A model generated the notes under the pieces. The model saw nothing but the letters and a program-made list of their open reading frames with translations. It was not told where the DNA came from and searched no databases. Of a stretch of 64,000 nt of DNA, positions 46,323 to 54,976 are shown one piece after another (positions within the stretch are counted from its first letter, which is position 1; each line of letters starts with the position of its first letter). The stretch is from Candidatus Thiodiazotropha sp. (ex Codakia rugifera) (GTDB lineage Bacteria; Pseudomonadota; Gammaproteobacteria; Chromatiales; Chromatiaceae). The stretch is from assembly GCA_025656675.1 (NCBI GenBank), contig JAHXHN010000002.1, positions 785,302 through 849,301 of the forward strand, read 5' to 3'. Both the position numbers and the translations under genes were made by a program.

Positions 46323-47020
46323 GTGACAGGCTGCCCCTTACCCTGGATGTGCTGCAACAGGGCGTTGAGAGTGAATGCAAGCGTCAACAAAACCAGGCCC
46401 AGGGCAATGCCCTGCGCAAATTCACCCTTGCTCGACTCCAGGGCGATTGCGGTGGGGATGTTACGGGTATAGTGCAGGATGTTTCCACCGAGCATCATTG
46501 AAGCACCGACCTCGGCAATAATGCGGCCGAAGGCGGCCAGGAATGCAGCCATCAGTCCGAATCTCGCCTCGCGCATGATAGTGAACACGGCCCGGATCAA
46601 ATTGGCACCCAGGGTACGGGCCGTTTCCCAGGCACGCCTGTCTGCTGCCTGCAATGCAGAATGACCCATGGCCACCAAAATGGGAAAGGCCAATGCTATC
46701 TGCCCCAATACCATGGCTGTCTGGGTGAACAGCAGTCTCCATTCACCCAGCGGCCCCTGTCGTGAGAGCAGTATGAAAAAGGTCAGACCGATTACGACAG
46801 CCGGTATGGATAAGAAGGTACTGTTAATTGAAATCAGCAGTCGGCGGCCCGGAAAGCGCTTGTATGTGAGAAGAAATGCCACCAGCAGTGCCGGTGGTGT
46901 TGCGATCAGGATGGCGACACCAGAAACACGAAACGAGATAGCGATAATCTCCCACAGTTCAGCATTGCCGCTGAACAGTAGATTTAAGGCCGCCAGGGTG
47001 GTGTCGCCGAGTATCCCCAT
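46319..47020 (-). CDS. tupB: tungstate ABC transporter permease
   Basis: The 233-residue permease has about five membrane helices and the coupling loop ARTLGANLIRAVFTIMREARFG near residue 135. The N-terminus, LLFSGNAELWEIIAISFRVSG, is characteristic of TupB rather than ModB. It transports tungstate with TupA and TupC. It overlaps the stop of tupA by one base and the start of tupC by four. Confidence 0.9.
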   Translation of the reverse strand: MGILGDTTLAALNLLFSGNAELWEIIAISFRVSGVAILIATPPALLVAFLLTYKRFPGRRLLISINSTFLSIPAVVIGLTFFILLSRQGPLGEWRLLFTQTAMVLGQIALAFPILVAMGHSALQAADRRAWETARTLGANLIRAVFTIMREARFGLMAAFLAAFGRIIAEVGASMMLGGNILHYTRNIPTAIALESSKGEFAQGIALGLVLLTLAFTLNALLQHIQGKGQPVT

Positions 47021-47880
47021 TATGGTGTGGTGCTGAATGCGGCAAACGCACCGGCGTCGGCTGCCGGAGTGAAGAGCTGGTTGTCACCAATGCGAAAATC
47101 ATCGATCCGTTGCTGGCCATCAGAGGATATCATCCATTTGATCAATGCCTTTGCGCCCAGGTTATTGATGTCGGGATAACGTTTCGGGCTGACGGCGATA
47201 ATACCGTAAGGGTTGAAAAGCAGTGGATCACCTTCGAAGCCTATTTTCAGTGGCGATTTATTTTTGAAGGCCAACCATGTTCCTCTGTCGGTCAGGGTAT
47301 ATGCATCCAGTTCCGAGGCGATCTGTAGGACTTTACCCATGCCTTGACCCGCTTCTCGATACCAGCGTCCTTCGGGTTTGATGCCCGCCTCTTTCCACAG
47401 TCCAAGCTCTTTTTTATGGGTGCCGGAATCATCCCCACGGGAGACAAAGATGACCTGATGTTCAGCGAGTTTTTTCAATACGGTGATAGCATCCTGTGCG
47501 CCGGCAATACCTGCGGGATCGCTAGCGGGACCGACCAGGACAAAGTCGTTGTACATGACCCCGTAGCGTTTTTCACCATACCCTTCAGCAACAAATTTAT
47601 CTTCAGCAGCACGGGCGTGTACCAGTACGACATCGACATCGCCATCTCTACCCATACGCAGCGCTTTACCCGTACCGACAGCAATAACATGAACAGGGTA
47701 ACCTGTCGATGCAGTGAATGCCGGTAGCAAGTCGGCAAGCAGGCCCGAATTATCGGTGCTTGTGGTTGTAGCCAATCGAATGGTCTGATTATTGCTATTG
47801 TCAGCGTTAACTAAACCAGAAAAAAGCAGACAGGCAATAACGATAAAGCGGACAGATTGAAGATAATGCGGTTTTCTCAT
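47020..47880 (-). CDS. tupA: tungstate-binding periplasmic protein
   Basis: The 286-residue protein has a signal peptide (residues 1-26, ending LVNA-DNS) and the TupA oxyanion-binding loop ATTTSTDNSGLLADLLPAF. It also has the GTGKALRMGRDGDVDVVLVHARAAED segment (near residues 68-93), typical of TupA rather than ModA. It binds tungstate in the periplasm. It is the first gene of tupABC-mobA-mobB-moeA and is divergent from the sigma-54 regulator. A strong -24/-12 promoter candidate lies 42 bases upstream. Confidence 0.92.
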   Translation of the reverse strand: MRKPHYLQSVRFIVIACLLFSGLVNADNSNNQTIRLATTTSTDNSGLLADLLPAFTASTGYPVHVIAVGTGKALRMGRDGDVDVVLVHARAAEDKFVAEGYGEKRYGVMYNDFVLVGPASDPAGIAGAQDAITVLKKLAEHQVIFVSRGDDSGTHKKELGLWKEAGIKPEGRWYREAGQGMGKVLQIASELDAYTLTDRGTWLAFKNKSPLKIGFEGDPLLFNPYGIIAVSPKRYPDINNLGAKALIKWMISSDGQQRIDDFRIGDNQLFTPAADAGAFAAFSTTP

Positions 47881-47921
47881 CGGTTGAAAGCCTCGATTTG
47901 TTGTTCTTCCTGTGAATCAAC

Positions 47922-47937
47922 TGCAAAAGCGATGCCA
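47922..47937 (-). promoter_or_regulatory. sigma-54 (-24/-12) promoter of the tup-mob-moe operon
   Basis: On the minus strand TGGCATCGCTTTTGCA has the invariant GG and GC with ten bases between them, and differs from TGGCACG-N4-TTGCA at two positions only. Predicted transcription start is near 47911, and tupA begins at 47880. The gap of 408 bp to the regulator also holds upstream half-sites and an 8-bp inverted repeat (separate entries). Confidence 0.75.
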
Positions 47938-48029
47938 TATTGTGAACTATTTTGCTACCGATAGGGATTGGAGTAGTAAGTGGATTTCTTTTGTCTACTA
48001 TGTGAGTGTTGATTGGAACAGACTGATGA

Positions 48030-48051
48030 TTTTGGCGTTCGATCGCCAAAA
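48030..48051. repeat. 8-bp inverted repeat between tupA and the regulator gene
   Basis: TTTTGGCG and CGCCAAAA form a perfect stem with a 6-base loop. It lies between the tup -24/-12 promoter and the candidate activator sites, where a bending or repressor site could act. It has A/T on both ends so a weak bidirectional terminator is also possible. Confidence 0.45.
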
Positions 48052-48064
48052 GTTGTACCGATTA

Positions 48065-48092
48065 TGGGACATGGATATGCAGGAGTGGGACA
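48065..48092. promoter_or_regulatory. candidate enhancer (UAS) half-sites of the sigma-54 regulator
   Basis: TGGGACA occurs at 48065-48071 and again at 48086-48092 (the second inside AGTGGGACA), 21 bp apart start to start, so on the same face of the helix. Both match half-sites of the palindrome at 57134-57167 in front of the formate dehydrogenase genes. They lie about 128-155 bp upstream of the tup -24 element, a usual activator distance. A weaker TGACCCA follows near 48130. Confidence 0.5.
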
Positions 48093-48288
48093 AATGGTCG
48101 CAAAACAAAGGGTAATAAATTAGTCATTTTGACCCACAATTGAGACAGGTTAATCGGCAAAGCCATTTTTTTAATCTGTACCTTAAAAAACAGCATGAAG
48201 ACTGGAACAGCAACCCATGAACGTAAATGTAGAAGCGCTACAGACAGGCCGTGATTCCAAACAGATAAGTGGCAAGGAGGGTACGCCA

Positions 48289-49629
48289 GTGCGTATGGCA
48301 TCCGTCCTTATTGTGGATGATGAACCGGGTATACGCAGTTTTCTGCAGAAAGGTCTGCGTAAGTACTTTGGGCTGGTTGAGACCGCAGAGAATGTTGAGA
48401 CTGCCGAAGAACTGAGACTGCACTGCCACTTTGACCTGATTATCACAGACATCCGTCTTCCCGGACAAACCGGAGGGGTCGAGTGGGTAAGAGATTTGCG
48501 TGAGCAAGGAGGTACCACCGGCGTCATCTTCATGACTGCCCATGCTGATTTGGAGACAGCGATTGCAGCACTACGAGCAGGAGCTGAGGACTTCATCATG
48601 AAGCCTTTCCGGATGGAGCAGATGATTACTGCAGTAGAGCGTTACCTCGAGCGGCAGAAGATGCAGCGGGAAAATTTCGTGTTACGTCGACAGGTCGAGC
48701 AAATCTATGACAGTGCCGGCATGGTGGGGAATTGCCAGCAGATGCGTACCTTGTGCGATGTCATCAAACGGGTTGCTCCAATGCCTTCTACAGTCCTCAT
48801 TGAAGGGGAGTCCGGTACGGGTAAGGAACTGGCGGCCCGAGCGATCCACGAAATGAGTGGGCGCTCAGGCAGCTTTGTACCTGTTAATTGCGGTGCCATG
48901 AGTGCGGAACTGCTCGAAAGTGAACTGTTTGGCCATGTCAAAGGTGCTTTCACCGGTGCCCACCTTTCACGGGATGGACTGTTTACTTACGCAAGCAGTG
49001 GCACCCTGTTTCTTGATGAAATCGGTGAGATGCCACTCAGTATGCAGGCACATCTTCTGCGGGCCCTGGAGGAGCGTACCATTCGTCCTGTCGGATCGAA
49101 CCGTGAGGTACCCATCGATGTCCGCATCATAGCAGCCAGTAATCGTGATCTTGCACAAGAGGTGCGGAATGGGGATTTCCGTGAGGATCTCTACTATCGG
49201 TTGAACGTCCTATCGTTACGCATGCCTGCACTACGGGAACGTCATGAGGATATCCCGCTGCTAGCCAAACATTTCATCGATACGCTATCCGCAGAGTTGG
49301 GAATAGAATCGCTGCAGCTGGGTGAGGGTGAATTGGCCAGACTGCTGGAATATGACTGGCCCGGCAATGTGCGGGAGCTGAAAAATGTCATTGAGCGCTG
49401 TCTGTTACTGAACAAGTCCCCGAGTCTTTGCCTGACCGGATCAGAAGCTATCAGTAGACAATCGGTACAATTTGATCCCACAAAATCCCTGTTGCTGGAG
49501 GCGGTTGAGAAGCAGCATATACTCAAGGTCCTGGATCTGGAAGGGGGAAACAAATCGGCTGCTGCCCGGGCGCTCGGCATATCCCGCAAGACACTGGAGC
49601 GTAAAACACAGGCTTGGGGGCTCGGTTGA
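48289..49629 (+). CDS. sigma-54-dependent two-component response regulator (NtrC type)
   Basis: The 446-residue protein begins at GTG 48289, seven bases after a near-perfect AAGGAGGG; an upstream in-frame ATG at 48217 has no comparable site. It has a receiver domain (phosphoacceptor D54, D10-D11 acidic pocket, K105), then the AAA+ domain with Walker A GESGTGKE (173-180), the sigma-54-contacting GAFTGA loop (219-224) and Walker B LFLDE (240-244). A C-terminal Fis-type helix-turn-helix carries AARALGISRKTLERK. It should activate -24/-12 promoters when phosphorylated by the histidine kinase encoded next. Location between tungstate uptake and FDH maturation genes suggests these are its targets. 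Confidence 0.93.
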   Translation: MRMASVLIVDDEPGIRSFLQKGLRKYFGLVETAENVETAEELRLHCHFDLIITDIRLPGQTGGVEWVRDLREQGGTTGVIFMTAHADLETAIAALRAGAEDFIMKPFRMEQMITAVERYLERQKMQRENFVLRRQVEQIYDSAGMVGNCQQMRTLCDVIKRVAPMPSTVLIEGESGTGKELAARAIHEMSGRSGSFVPVNCGAMSAELLESELFGHVKGAFTGAHLSRDGLFTYASSGTLFLDEIGEMPLSMQAHLLRALEERTIRPVGSNREVPIDVRIIAASNRDLAQEVRNGDFREDLYYRLNVLSLRMPALRERHEDIPLLAKHFIDTLSAELGIESLQLGEGELARLLEYDWPGNVRELKNVIERCLLLNKSPSLCLTGSEAISRQSVQFDPTKSLLLEAVEKQHILKVLDLEGGNKSAAARALGISRKTLERKTQAWGLG

Positions 49630-49639
49630 AATTAATACA

Positions 49640-51775
49640 TTGAATCCACTGTTCAGGGTAGTACAGGCGATTCGCAGTAGCTTGCGTTACAAGTTATTGG
49701 CTTTAGTCCTGTTTCCCATTCTGTTGATGATGCCTATTGCACTGGGTCTGGCCATCTATTGGGGATCGCAATTCAGTTATGATCAACTCTTTATCAAGGT
49801 CAATACCGATCTCTCAGTTGCAGAAGATAATTTTCATCGCATCCAGGAAGATTATCTGAATACCCTCGGACGGCTGGCAGAATCGCATACTTTCTACACT
49901 GCGCTCGAATCCAAGAGCGGTCGGATTATCAGTGAGCAGCTGGCGGAGCTGAGACAATCAGCCGGATTCAGCTATCTTCATCTGCTTGGAATAGACGGGA
50001 GGCATCTGTTTCAGTCCTATGATGAGCCGGATAAACGCGGCCATCCATCACCCTCATTGCTGGCTGCACTTCAGGGCTTTCCCCGGGTTGAGATAGAGAT
50101 ATTTTCTGCAGATGATCTGGATGAGCAATCACCGGGACTGGCCATGCAAGTGGCGCTTCCCTTGTTGGATACGCCCCGAGCCAGACCGACCAGACAGGAG
50201 GTGGAGGAGCGCGGCATGATGATCCGTGCCCTCTATCCGGTGAAAAACTCCCGAGGGCAGGTGATTGCCGTACTGGATGGCGGGGTGCTGCTGAATGGCA
50301 ATTTTCAGTTTGTCGATGCGATCCGCGATCTGGTGTACGGACCGGGTAGTCTGCCAAAGGGGAGCATCGGTACCGTCACGGTATTTATTAATGATGTCAG
50401 GATTACCACGAATGTACCGCGGACACCTCATCAGAGGGCTTTGGGCACTCGCGTCTCCAATGAGGTGCGAACAAAGGTATTGGATCTTGGTGAGAAGTGG
50501 ATTGATCGCGCCTTTGTAGTAAACGATTGGTACATTTCAGCCTATCAGCCGATTATCGATGTCAATGGCGATCGTGTCGGTATGCTGTATGCAGGTTTTC
50601 TGGAGTCACCATCCCGGAATGCCTTGTGGCAGGCATTTGGCGTTTTAATCCTGTTATTTATCGCATTGATGTTTTTTTCCTCTCTGCTGTCTGTGAAGGG
50701 TGCGAAGTCGATTTTTAAGCCACTTGAGATGATGATGGCCGTTGTGCGTGCGACGCGTGAAGGTTATACCAAGCGTATCGGAAAAATCGCCTCCATGGAT
50801 GAGATTGGCGTACTGGCAAATGAGTTTGATCTACTGTTGGATCTGCTGCAAGAAAGGAATCTCCAGGTACAACAGTGGGCCGGTCAGCTGGAAGAGAAGG
50901 TCGATGAGCGAACAGCAGAGCTGAAATACAAAAATGAGAAGTTGCTTACCACCATACAGATACTGCGTGAAACTCGTGCTCAGTTGATTACCGCAGAAAA
51001 ACTTGCTGCATTGGGTGAATTGACTGCCGGTGTCGCCCATGAAATCAATAATCCGGCAGCCGTTATGTTGGGCAATCTCGATCTGTTGGTAGAGGAGTTG
51101 GGTGAGGATGCCGCTCCTGTGAAAGATGAGATTGATCTGATCATCGAACAGATCTTCCGCATTAAAGATATTATTAACAACCTATTGCAATATGCCAGGC
51201 CTGATCAAATAACGGAGATACCCACTCTGATCGATGTCAACGAAGTTGCGCAACACACTTTGGCATTGGTGCGCTATCTTCGAAAAGAGAGCCAGTTTGA
51301 GATTCTGTTGGATCTGAATGCAACACGACCTATTCAAATCAATCCCCATGAGCTGCAACAGGTACTGGTCAACCTGGTCGTCAATGCAGTACATGCCTTG
51401 CGCAATGGTGAAGGGAAGGTCTATCTGACGACTCGTGACTGGGATAAGAAGGGTGTAGTGATAGGTGTGGAAGATAATGGCTTGGGTATAGAAGAGGATC
51501 AGATAGAGTTGATATTCAATCCTTTTCACACCCATAAACGTGTAGGAGAGGGTACCGGGTTAGGCTTGTCTGTCAGTTACGGTCTGATTAAAAAATATGG
51601 AGGCGATATCACTGTCAGTTCAGAGTGGGGTAAGGGATCACTGTTTTCTGTCTGGTTATTGGAGGAACCGGACATTATTGAAGAAGAGACCGCCTTGATA
51701 GAACAGTTTTACTCTGCTGAACAAGAGGTGGAGGAGGATGATGTAAACACAGCCCGGAAAATGAAGAGTGCTTGA
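49640..51775 (+). CDS. membrane sensor histidine kinase with extracytoplasmic cache-like domain
   Basis: The protein of about 711 residues is read from TTG 49640, since no ATG lies near the conserved start. It has a first membrane helix (about residues 18-41), a large periplasmic region of about 290 residues with cache-like features (FSYLHLLGIDGRHLFQSYD, DWYISAYQPIIDVNGDRVGM), a second helix at about 330-352, HAMP, a coiled region, and the kinase core. Phosphoacceptor is H467 in GVAHEINNPAA, with N box QQVLVNLVVNAVHAL, G1 VEDNGLGIEEDQ and G2 GEGTGLGLS. It starts 10 bp after the NtrC-type regulator and is its probable partner. Cache domains bind small ligands, often carboxylates; formate is a tempting but unproven signal. 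Confidence 0.88.
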   Translation: MNPLFRVVQAIRSSLRYKLLALVLFPILLMMPIALGLAIYWGSQFSYDQLFIKVNTDLSVAEDNFHRIQEDYLNTLGRLAESHTFYTALESKSGRIISEQLAELRQSAGFSYLHLLGIDGRHLFQSYDEPDKRGHPSPSLLAALQGFPRVEIEIFSADDLDEQSPGLAMQVALPLLDTPRARPTRQEVEERGMMIRALYPVKNSRGQVIAVLDGGVLLNGNFQFVDAIRDLVYGPGSLPKGSIGTVTVFINDVRITTNVPRTPHQRALGTRVSNEVRTKVLDLGEKWIDRAFVVNDWYISAYQPIIDVNGDRVGMLYAGFLESPSRNALWQAFGVLILLFIALMFFSSLLSVKGAKSIFKPLEMMMAVVRATREGYTKRIGKIASMDEIGVLANEFDLLLDLLQERNLQVQQWAGQLEEKVDERTAELKYKNEKLLTTIQILRETRAQLITAEKLAALGELTAGVAHEINNPAAVMLGNLDLLVEELGEDAAPVKDEIDLIIEQIFRIKDIINNLLQYARPDQITEIPTLIDVNEVAQHTLALVRYLRKESQFEILLDLNATRPIQINPHELQQVLVNLVVNAVHALRNGEGKVYLTTRDWDKKGVVIGVEDNGLGIEEDQIELIFNPFHTHKRVGEGTGLGLSVSYGLIKKYGGDITVSSEWGKGSLFSVWLLEEPDIIEEETALIEQFYSAEQEVEEDDVNTARKMKSA

Positions 51776-51878
51776 TTCTTAAAATAACTCAAAGTATGAA
51801 GAGAATCGTAATGAATACATAGTGCAAACAGTTAACATCGATCCTTATTACTCATCATTTCTTTACAAAAACATTAGA

Positions 51879-52418
51879 ATGGAAAAACCAGCACTGAAAC
51901 AACTCATAAGAACCCTTGCTTTTGCTGCGCGAAAGCATCGTGATCAACGACGTAAGGATATAGAAGCGTCTCCATATATCAATCATCCAATTACCCTGGC
52001 TGATATTCTGGTCAATGAGGGTGGTGTGACAGATATGGAAACCCTGATAACGGCACTGCTTCATGACACAATCGAAGATACGGATACGACTGTGGAAGAG
52101 ATTGAATCTGAATTTGGTCTTGTCATAGCAAGCTTGGTTATGGAAGTGACTGACGATGACTCTTTATCGAAGCTGGAACGAAAGGAGCTGCAGATTCAGC
52201 ACGCTCCTTATCTTTCCCAAAAAGCACGATTGGTCAAACTGGCCGACAAGATCGCCAATCTGCGTGATGTCTATCAGAGTCCGCCAACAGATTGGTCACT
52301 GCAGAGAAAGCAGGCCTATTTTGATTGGGCTAAAGCGGTGATCGATGGGTTAAGAGGTACCCACGATGACCTGGAAGCCATCTTCGATGCCGCCTATAAA
52401 AATAGACCCAACAGCTGA
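51879..52418 (+). CDS. HD-domain hydrolase, MESH1/SpoT-like
   Basis: The 179-residue protein is the stand-alone HD domain of the RelA/SpoT hydrolase family. Metal-binding residues are H20 (KHRDQRRK), H36 in YINHP, H62-D63 and E66-D67 in LLHDTIEDT. KLADKIANLRD near 122 supplies the late aspartate motif. It would cleave a 3'-pyrophosphate of (p)ppGpp or related nucleotide. No synthetase domain is present. The start could also be GTG 51822, which would add an unconserved 19-residue tail. It follows the kinase by 103 bp and may be co-transcribed. Confidence 0.82.
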   Translation: MEKPALKQLIRTLAFAARKHRDQRRKDIEASPYINHPITLADILVNEGGVTDMETLITALLHDTIEDTDTTVEEIESEFGLVIASLVMEVTDDDSLSKLERKELQIQHAPYLSQKARLVKLADKIANLRDVYQSPPTDWSLQRKQAYFDWAKAVIDGLRGTHDDLEAIFDAAYKNRPNS

Positions 52419-52685
52419 TCGCTGCGGGTCAGAGCGAAATGTCCGAATACTAACACCGATATCTGAGATTATCTGATTGTAGGGTATCGTTCTGCTGCAC
52501 TTAAATGCATCTGGCTGAATGGAAGAGACAGTCGTAATCCCTGTCTGGCACCCTATTCAGATGTAGGCCTGTTGCCAAAAGCTTCGGTGTGGAGATATGA
52601 CACCCTACTTGGTTGTGGAATTCCATTGTTGAAATTGCAGCTATCTTTTATTCCGCCCACCAATAAATCCTGAGGAGTAGAAAAA

Positions 52686-53207
52686 ATGAGTGAAGAGCGA
52701 CAATTTGTACCCTTGAATATCAGCGTAATGACCGTCTCAGATACAAGAACAGAAGATAATGATAAATCAGGCCTCAAGCTAAGAGCCCTGCTTGAGGAAG
52801 CAGGCCACAAAATGGCGGAAAAGGTGATTGTCCCGGATGATTGTTACCAGATACGAGCGGATGTCTCGAAGTGGATTGCTGATTCCAATGTACAGGTTGT
52901 GATCACGACCGGAGGTACTGGTCTGACAGGGAGAGATGGAACACCGGAAGCTGTACATCCACTGCTGGATAAAGTGATCGATGGGTTTGGCGAGATGTTC
53001 CGGGTACTCTCTTATGAAACCATTGGTACATCAACCTTGCAGTCAAGGGCATTGGCCGGTGTTGCCAATGGCACCTTTATCTTCTGTCTGCCAGGGTCGA
53101 CTGGCGCCTGCATGGATGGTTGGAGCAAGCTGATTGCAGCACAACTTGATTACAGAACCCGCCCCTGTAATTTAGTGGAGTTGATGCCAAGATTACTGGA
53201 AAAATAA
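52686..53207 (+). CDS. moaB: molybdenum cofactor biosynthesis protein B
   Basis: The 173-residue protein has the MoaB/MogA fold signatures: SVMTVSDTRTEDNDKSGLKL near the N-terminus, VITTGGTGLTGRDGTPEAV near residue 76 and CLPGSTGACMDGW near 133. MoaB-type proteins adenylate molybdopterin or assist that step before metal insertion by MoeA. A TGAGGAG site precedes the ATG. It is the third Mo/W-cofactor locus in this island after moeA and moaA. A -24-like TGGCAC at 52544-52549 has no matching -12, so its promoter is not identified. Confidence 0.92.
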   Translation: MSEERQFVPLNISVMTVSDTRTEDNDKSGLKLRALLEEAGHKMAEKVIVPDDCYQIRADVSKWIADSNVQVVITTGGTGLTGRDGTPEAVHPLLDKVIDGFGEMFRVLSYETIGTSTLQSRALAGVANGTFIFCLPGSTGACMDGWSKLIAAQLDYRTRPCNLVELMPRLLEK

Positions 53208-53215
53208 AATAGTAG

Positions 53216-53230
53216 GGCAGGGACCCTGCC
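53216..53230. terminator. GC-rich hairpin after moaB
   Basis: GGCAGGG and CCCTGCC pair around one base just after the moaB stop, with a closing tail GCAC. The pattern GTAGGGCAGGG...CCCTGCCGCAC resembles the tandem hairpins at 57009-57060. No T-run. It may be a dispersed REP-like element rather than a simple terminator. Confidence 0.45.
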
Positions 53231-53389
53231 GCACCAAATTCGAGATTGATCAAACGCTGGAGGAGTCGATTTCCATATGGGTATCTCGATGGGAACGATG
53301 CTGTAAGCAATGGATTCGGTGCAGCAGGTCACACACCCTGCATAATGGGAGCAAGAGGTGCGAGTTTTTGCTTGGGAATAAGGTGATAA

Positions 53390-53821
53390 TTAAATCTGTC
53401 CAATCGTACTCATGAAAAAAAACAACACAATAAAAAAGCCGCCGACCAATAGCCAGATGGTGTTCCGTCTTTTATGACGCAATTTTAGTTTTGCTGTCTG
53501 AGCGTCGATGGCTTCCTTCTCTCTGTCACTGAGTGATGGGTCAATCCAGACCCGTTTATGGCTTAGATCATCAGCCTCAACTGCTGCAATCATCTGCTTT
53601 AGATCGGCGCGATAGATATGATTGTCTAGATCGATAAGGGCGTTGTGCAATACGTTGTGGAGATGCATTTGACCCGCTTCGATATCGTTGAATCGCACAA
53701 TGTAGCGAACTGCCGAGCCGGGACTGGCCGCTTGTGTACTGGGTAGTTCATCCTTAATCAGAACCCGGACCAGGCCCTGATGTTCAGGGTGTGTTTCGAG
53801 TGTGAGATAACCTGTCTTCAT
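53390..53821 (-). CDS. hypothetical protein with C-terminal membrane anchor
   Basis: The 143-residue product has a soluble N-terminal region (GYLTLETHPEHQGLVRVLIK) with several histidines and acidic residues, a basic stretch KLKLRHKRRNT near residue 112, and one hydrophobic helix (residues about 120-140) at the C-terminus. It is probably a tail-anchored cytoplasmic protein. No family recognised. It lies between moaB (convergent) and an inverted-repeat element, and its promoter may fall within that element. Confidence 0.6.
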   Translation of the reverse strand: MKTGYLTLETHPEHQGLVRVLIKDELPSTQAASPGSAVRYIVRFNDIEAGQMHLHNVLHNALIDLDNHIYRADLKQMIAAVEADDLSHKRVWIDPSLSDREKEAIDAQTAKLKLRHKRRNTIWLLVGGFFIVLFFFMSTIGQI

Positions 53822-53832
53822 AGGTCTTTAAT

Positions 53833-54005
53833 ATTAACCCGGTACCTTAGGGTCTGTCTTGAAAATTTAAGTATGTTAGGGGCTTCAAGAATGCCCTTGC
53901 TCAATGTTGTGGATCTTGCCAGGGCATCTAATCGGCTGAGAGCCGTGTCTTGATAAAGGGTATTCCTGAAGCCCTGAACTGGGCCTATTTAGGTACCGGG
54001 TTAAT
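53833..54005. mobile_element. 173-bp MITE-like element with nested inverted repeats
   Basis: Perfect 15-bp terminal inverted repeats ATTAACCCGGTACCT (53833-53847) and AGGTACCGGGTTAAT (53991-54005) enclose 143 bp. A second, imperfect pair lies inside: CTTCAAGAATGCCC (53883-53896) and GGGTATTCCTGAAG (53958-53971), 12 of 14 matching, extending to about 19 of 23. The whole element could fold into one long hairpin. It has no reading frame of note. A miniature transposable element is the best explanation; a structured leader RNA for the 143-residue gene is the alternative. Confidence 0.55.
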
Positions 54006-54049
54006 CTTACATGAACCTATGGATTCGGTTATAGGTGAATGGCCGTTTA

Positions 54050-54964
54050 TCACTCATCTCCCCAGATCAGTTCTCCAGCTTCCCGCAAGTCATAGCCAGT
54101 CAGTTTATCTGCCATGGTTTTGCAATCTGAAGAGCGCAGTCTGGTAATAAGGTCCTGGAACAGCCGGCGAAACCAGATACTGCGCGGTAACGTCAGATCG
54201 AAAGACTCCCAACCGAATGGAATGAAGGCCAGACCGTACTCATTGGCAGCAGCCCGTGCACCTGGTGCTACATCAGCCTGGTTCATGGCGATACAGGCAG
54301 CGGCTTCTCGCTCAGACAAGGCTGTGCTGACACTGTTCAGACGTTCTTCACTGGTTTCATAGCGGCTCAGCACTTCGAGTAAAAAACGTTGTGCGCCAGC
54401 ACCACTCTGTCGCATGGCCCAGCGGTAGGGGTGTTCGAAGAGTTGCTCAGGTTCAAGCTGTTGCTGTTCGATTTGCCGGCTGACCATTAATCCCTGTTCT
54501 CGTCGAAACAGGCGTATCAGCACCCACTGCCGGTATTGAGGATACTGGCGTAGCAGCGCAGGGTGACGCATATGGCTTTCCTGATTCGGTCCCCAATGGA
54601 TGCCACAGGCATCGATCCGATTGGCCTGCAACAGCTCCAGTCCAAGCCGGGTACCGGTTGGGGAGTAATTGATTAAAGCGTGAGAGCCTGTCTCCTGGGC
54701 AAAGGTCATAATCAATCGATAGAGCAGAGGATCATCGCTGCCGGCAATCACCAGCCGATTAGTCATCAGGCCACCATGTGCGGAGTCGAGCATCCAGCGA
54801 TCGACCAACTCTCTTGGGAACAGCCACTTACCGGTGATCTTGGTTGCAGGGATACGCTCTTCGCTGACCAGCGAATAGATCTTCTTCTCATTCAGGTGAA
54901 GATACTCCGCTACCTGCTTGACGTTCATGAACACATGTTGCTCCTGTGACATCACCGCTACCAT
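54050..54964 (-). CDS. excisionase-type HTH regulator with periplasmic-binding-protein-like sensor domain
   Basis: The 304-residue protein has an AAGGAGG site six bases before its ATG. Residues about 12-58 are a MerR/excisionase-like helix-turn-helix: MNVKQVAEYLHLNEKKIYSL and the WLFPRELVDRWM wing. Residues about 70-285 resemble the PBP-like domain (PF12727 type) that occurs with MoeA and senses molybdate or other oxyanions in the cytoplasm; DPLLYRLIMTFAQETGSHAL is its first strand-helix. It is third in the operon moaA-fdhD-HTH. A role in metal-responsive control of the FDH or cofactor genes is plausible but inferred. Confidence 0.75.
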   Translation of the reverse strand: MVAVMSQEQHVFMNVKQVAEYLHLNEKKIYSLVSEERIPATKITGKWLFPRELVDRWMLDSAHGGLMTNRLVIAGSDDPLLYRLIMTFAQETGSHALINYSPTGTRLGLELLQANRIDACGIHWGPNQESHMRHPALLRQYPQYRQWVLIRLFRREQGLMVSRQIEQQQLEPEQLFEHPYRWAMRQSGAGAQRFLLEVLSRYETSEERLNSVSTALSEREAAACIAMNQADVAPGARAAANEYGLAFIPFGWESFDLTLPRSIWFRRLFQDLITRLRSSDCKTMADKLTGYDLREAGELIWGDE

Positions 54965-54976
54965 ACGTCTCCTCCT

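Noticed and set aside
47912-48115. Short frame between tupA and the regulator as a gene
   Set aside because: It overlaps the predicted sigma-54 promoter and enhancer half-sites, with no ribosome site or protein features.
52544-52560. TGGCAC as a sigma-54 promoter for moaB
   Set aside because: Ten bases after GG there is AG, not GC, so the -12 element is missing.
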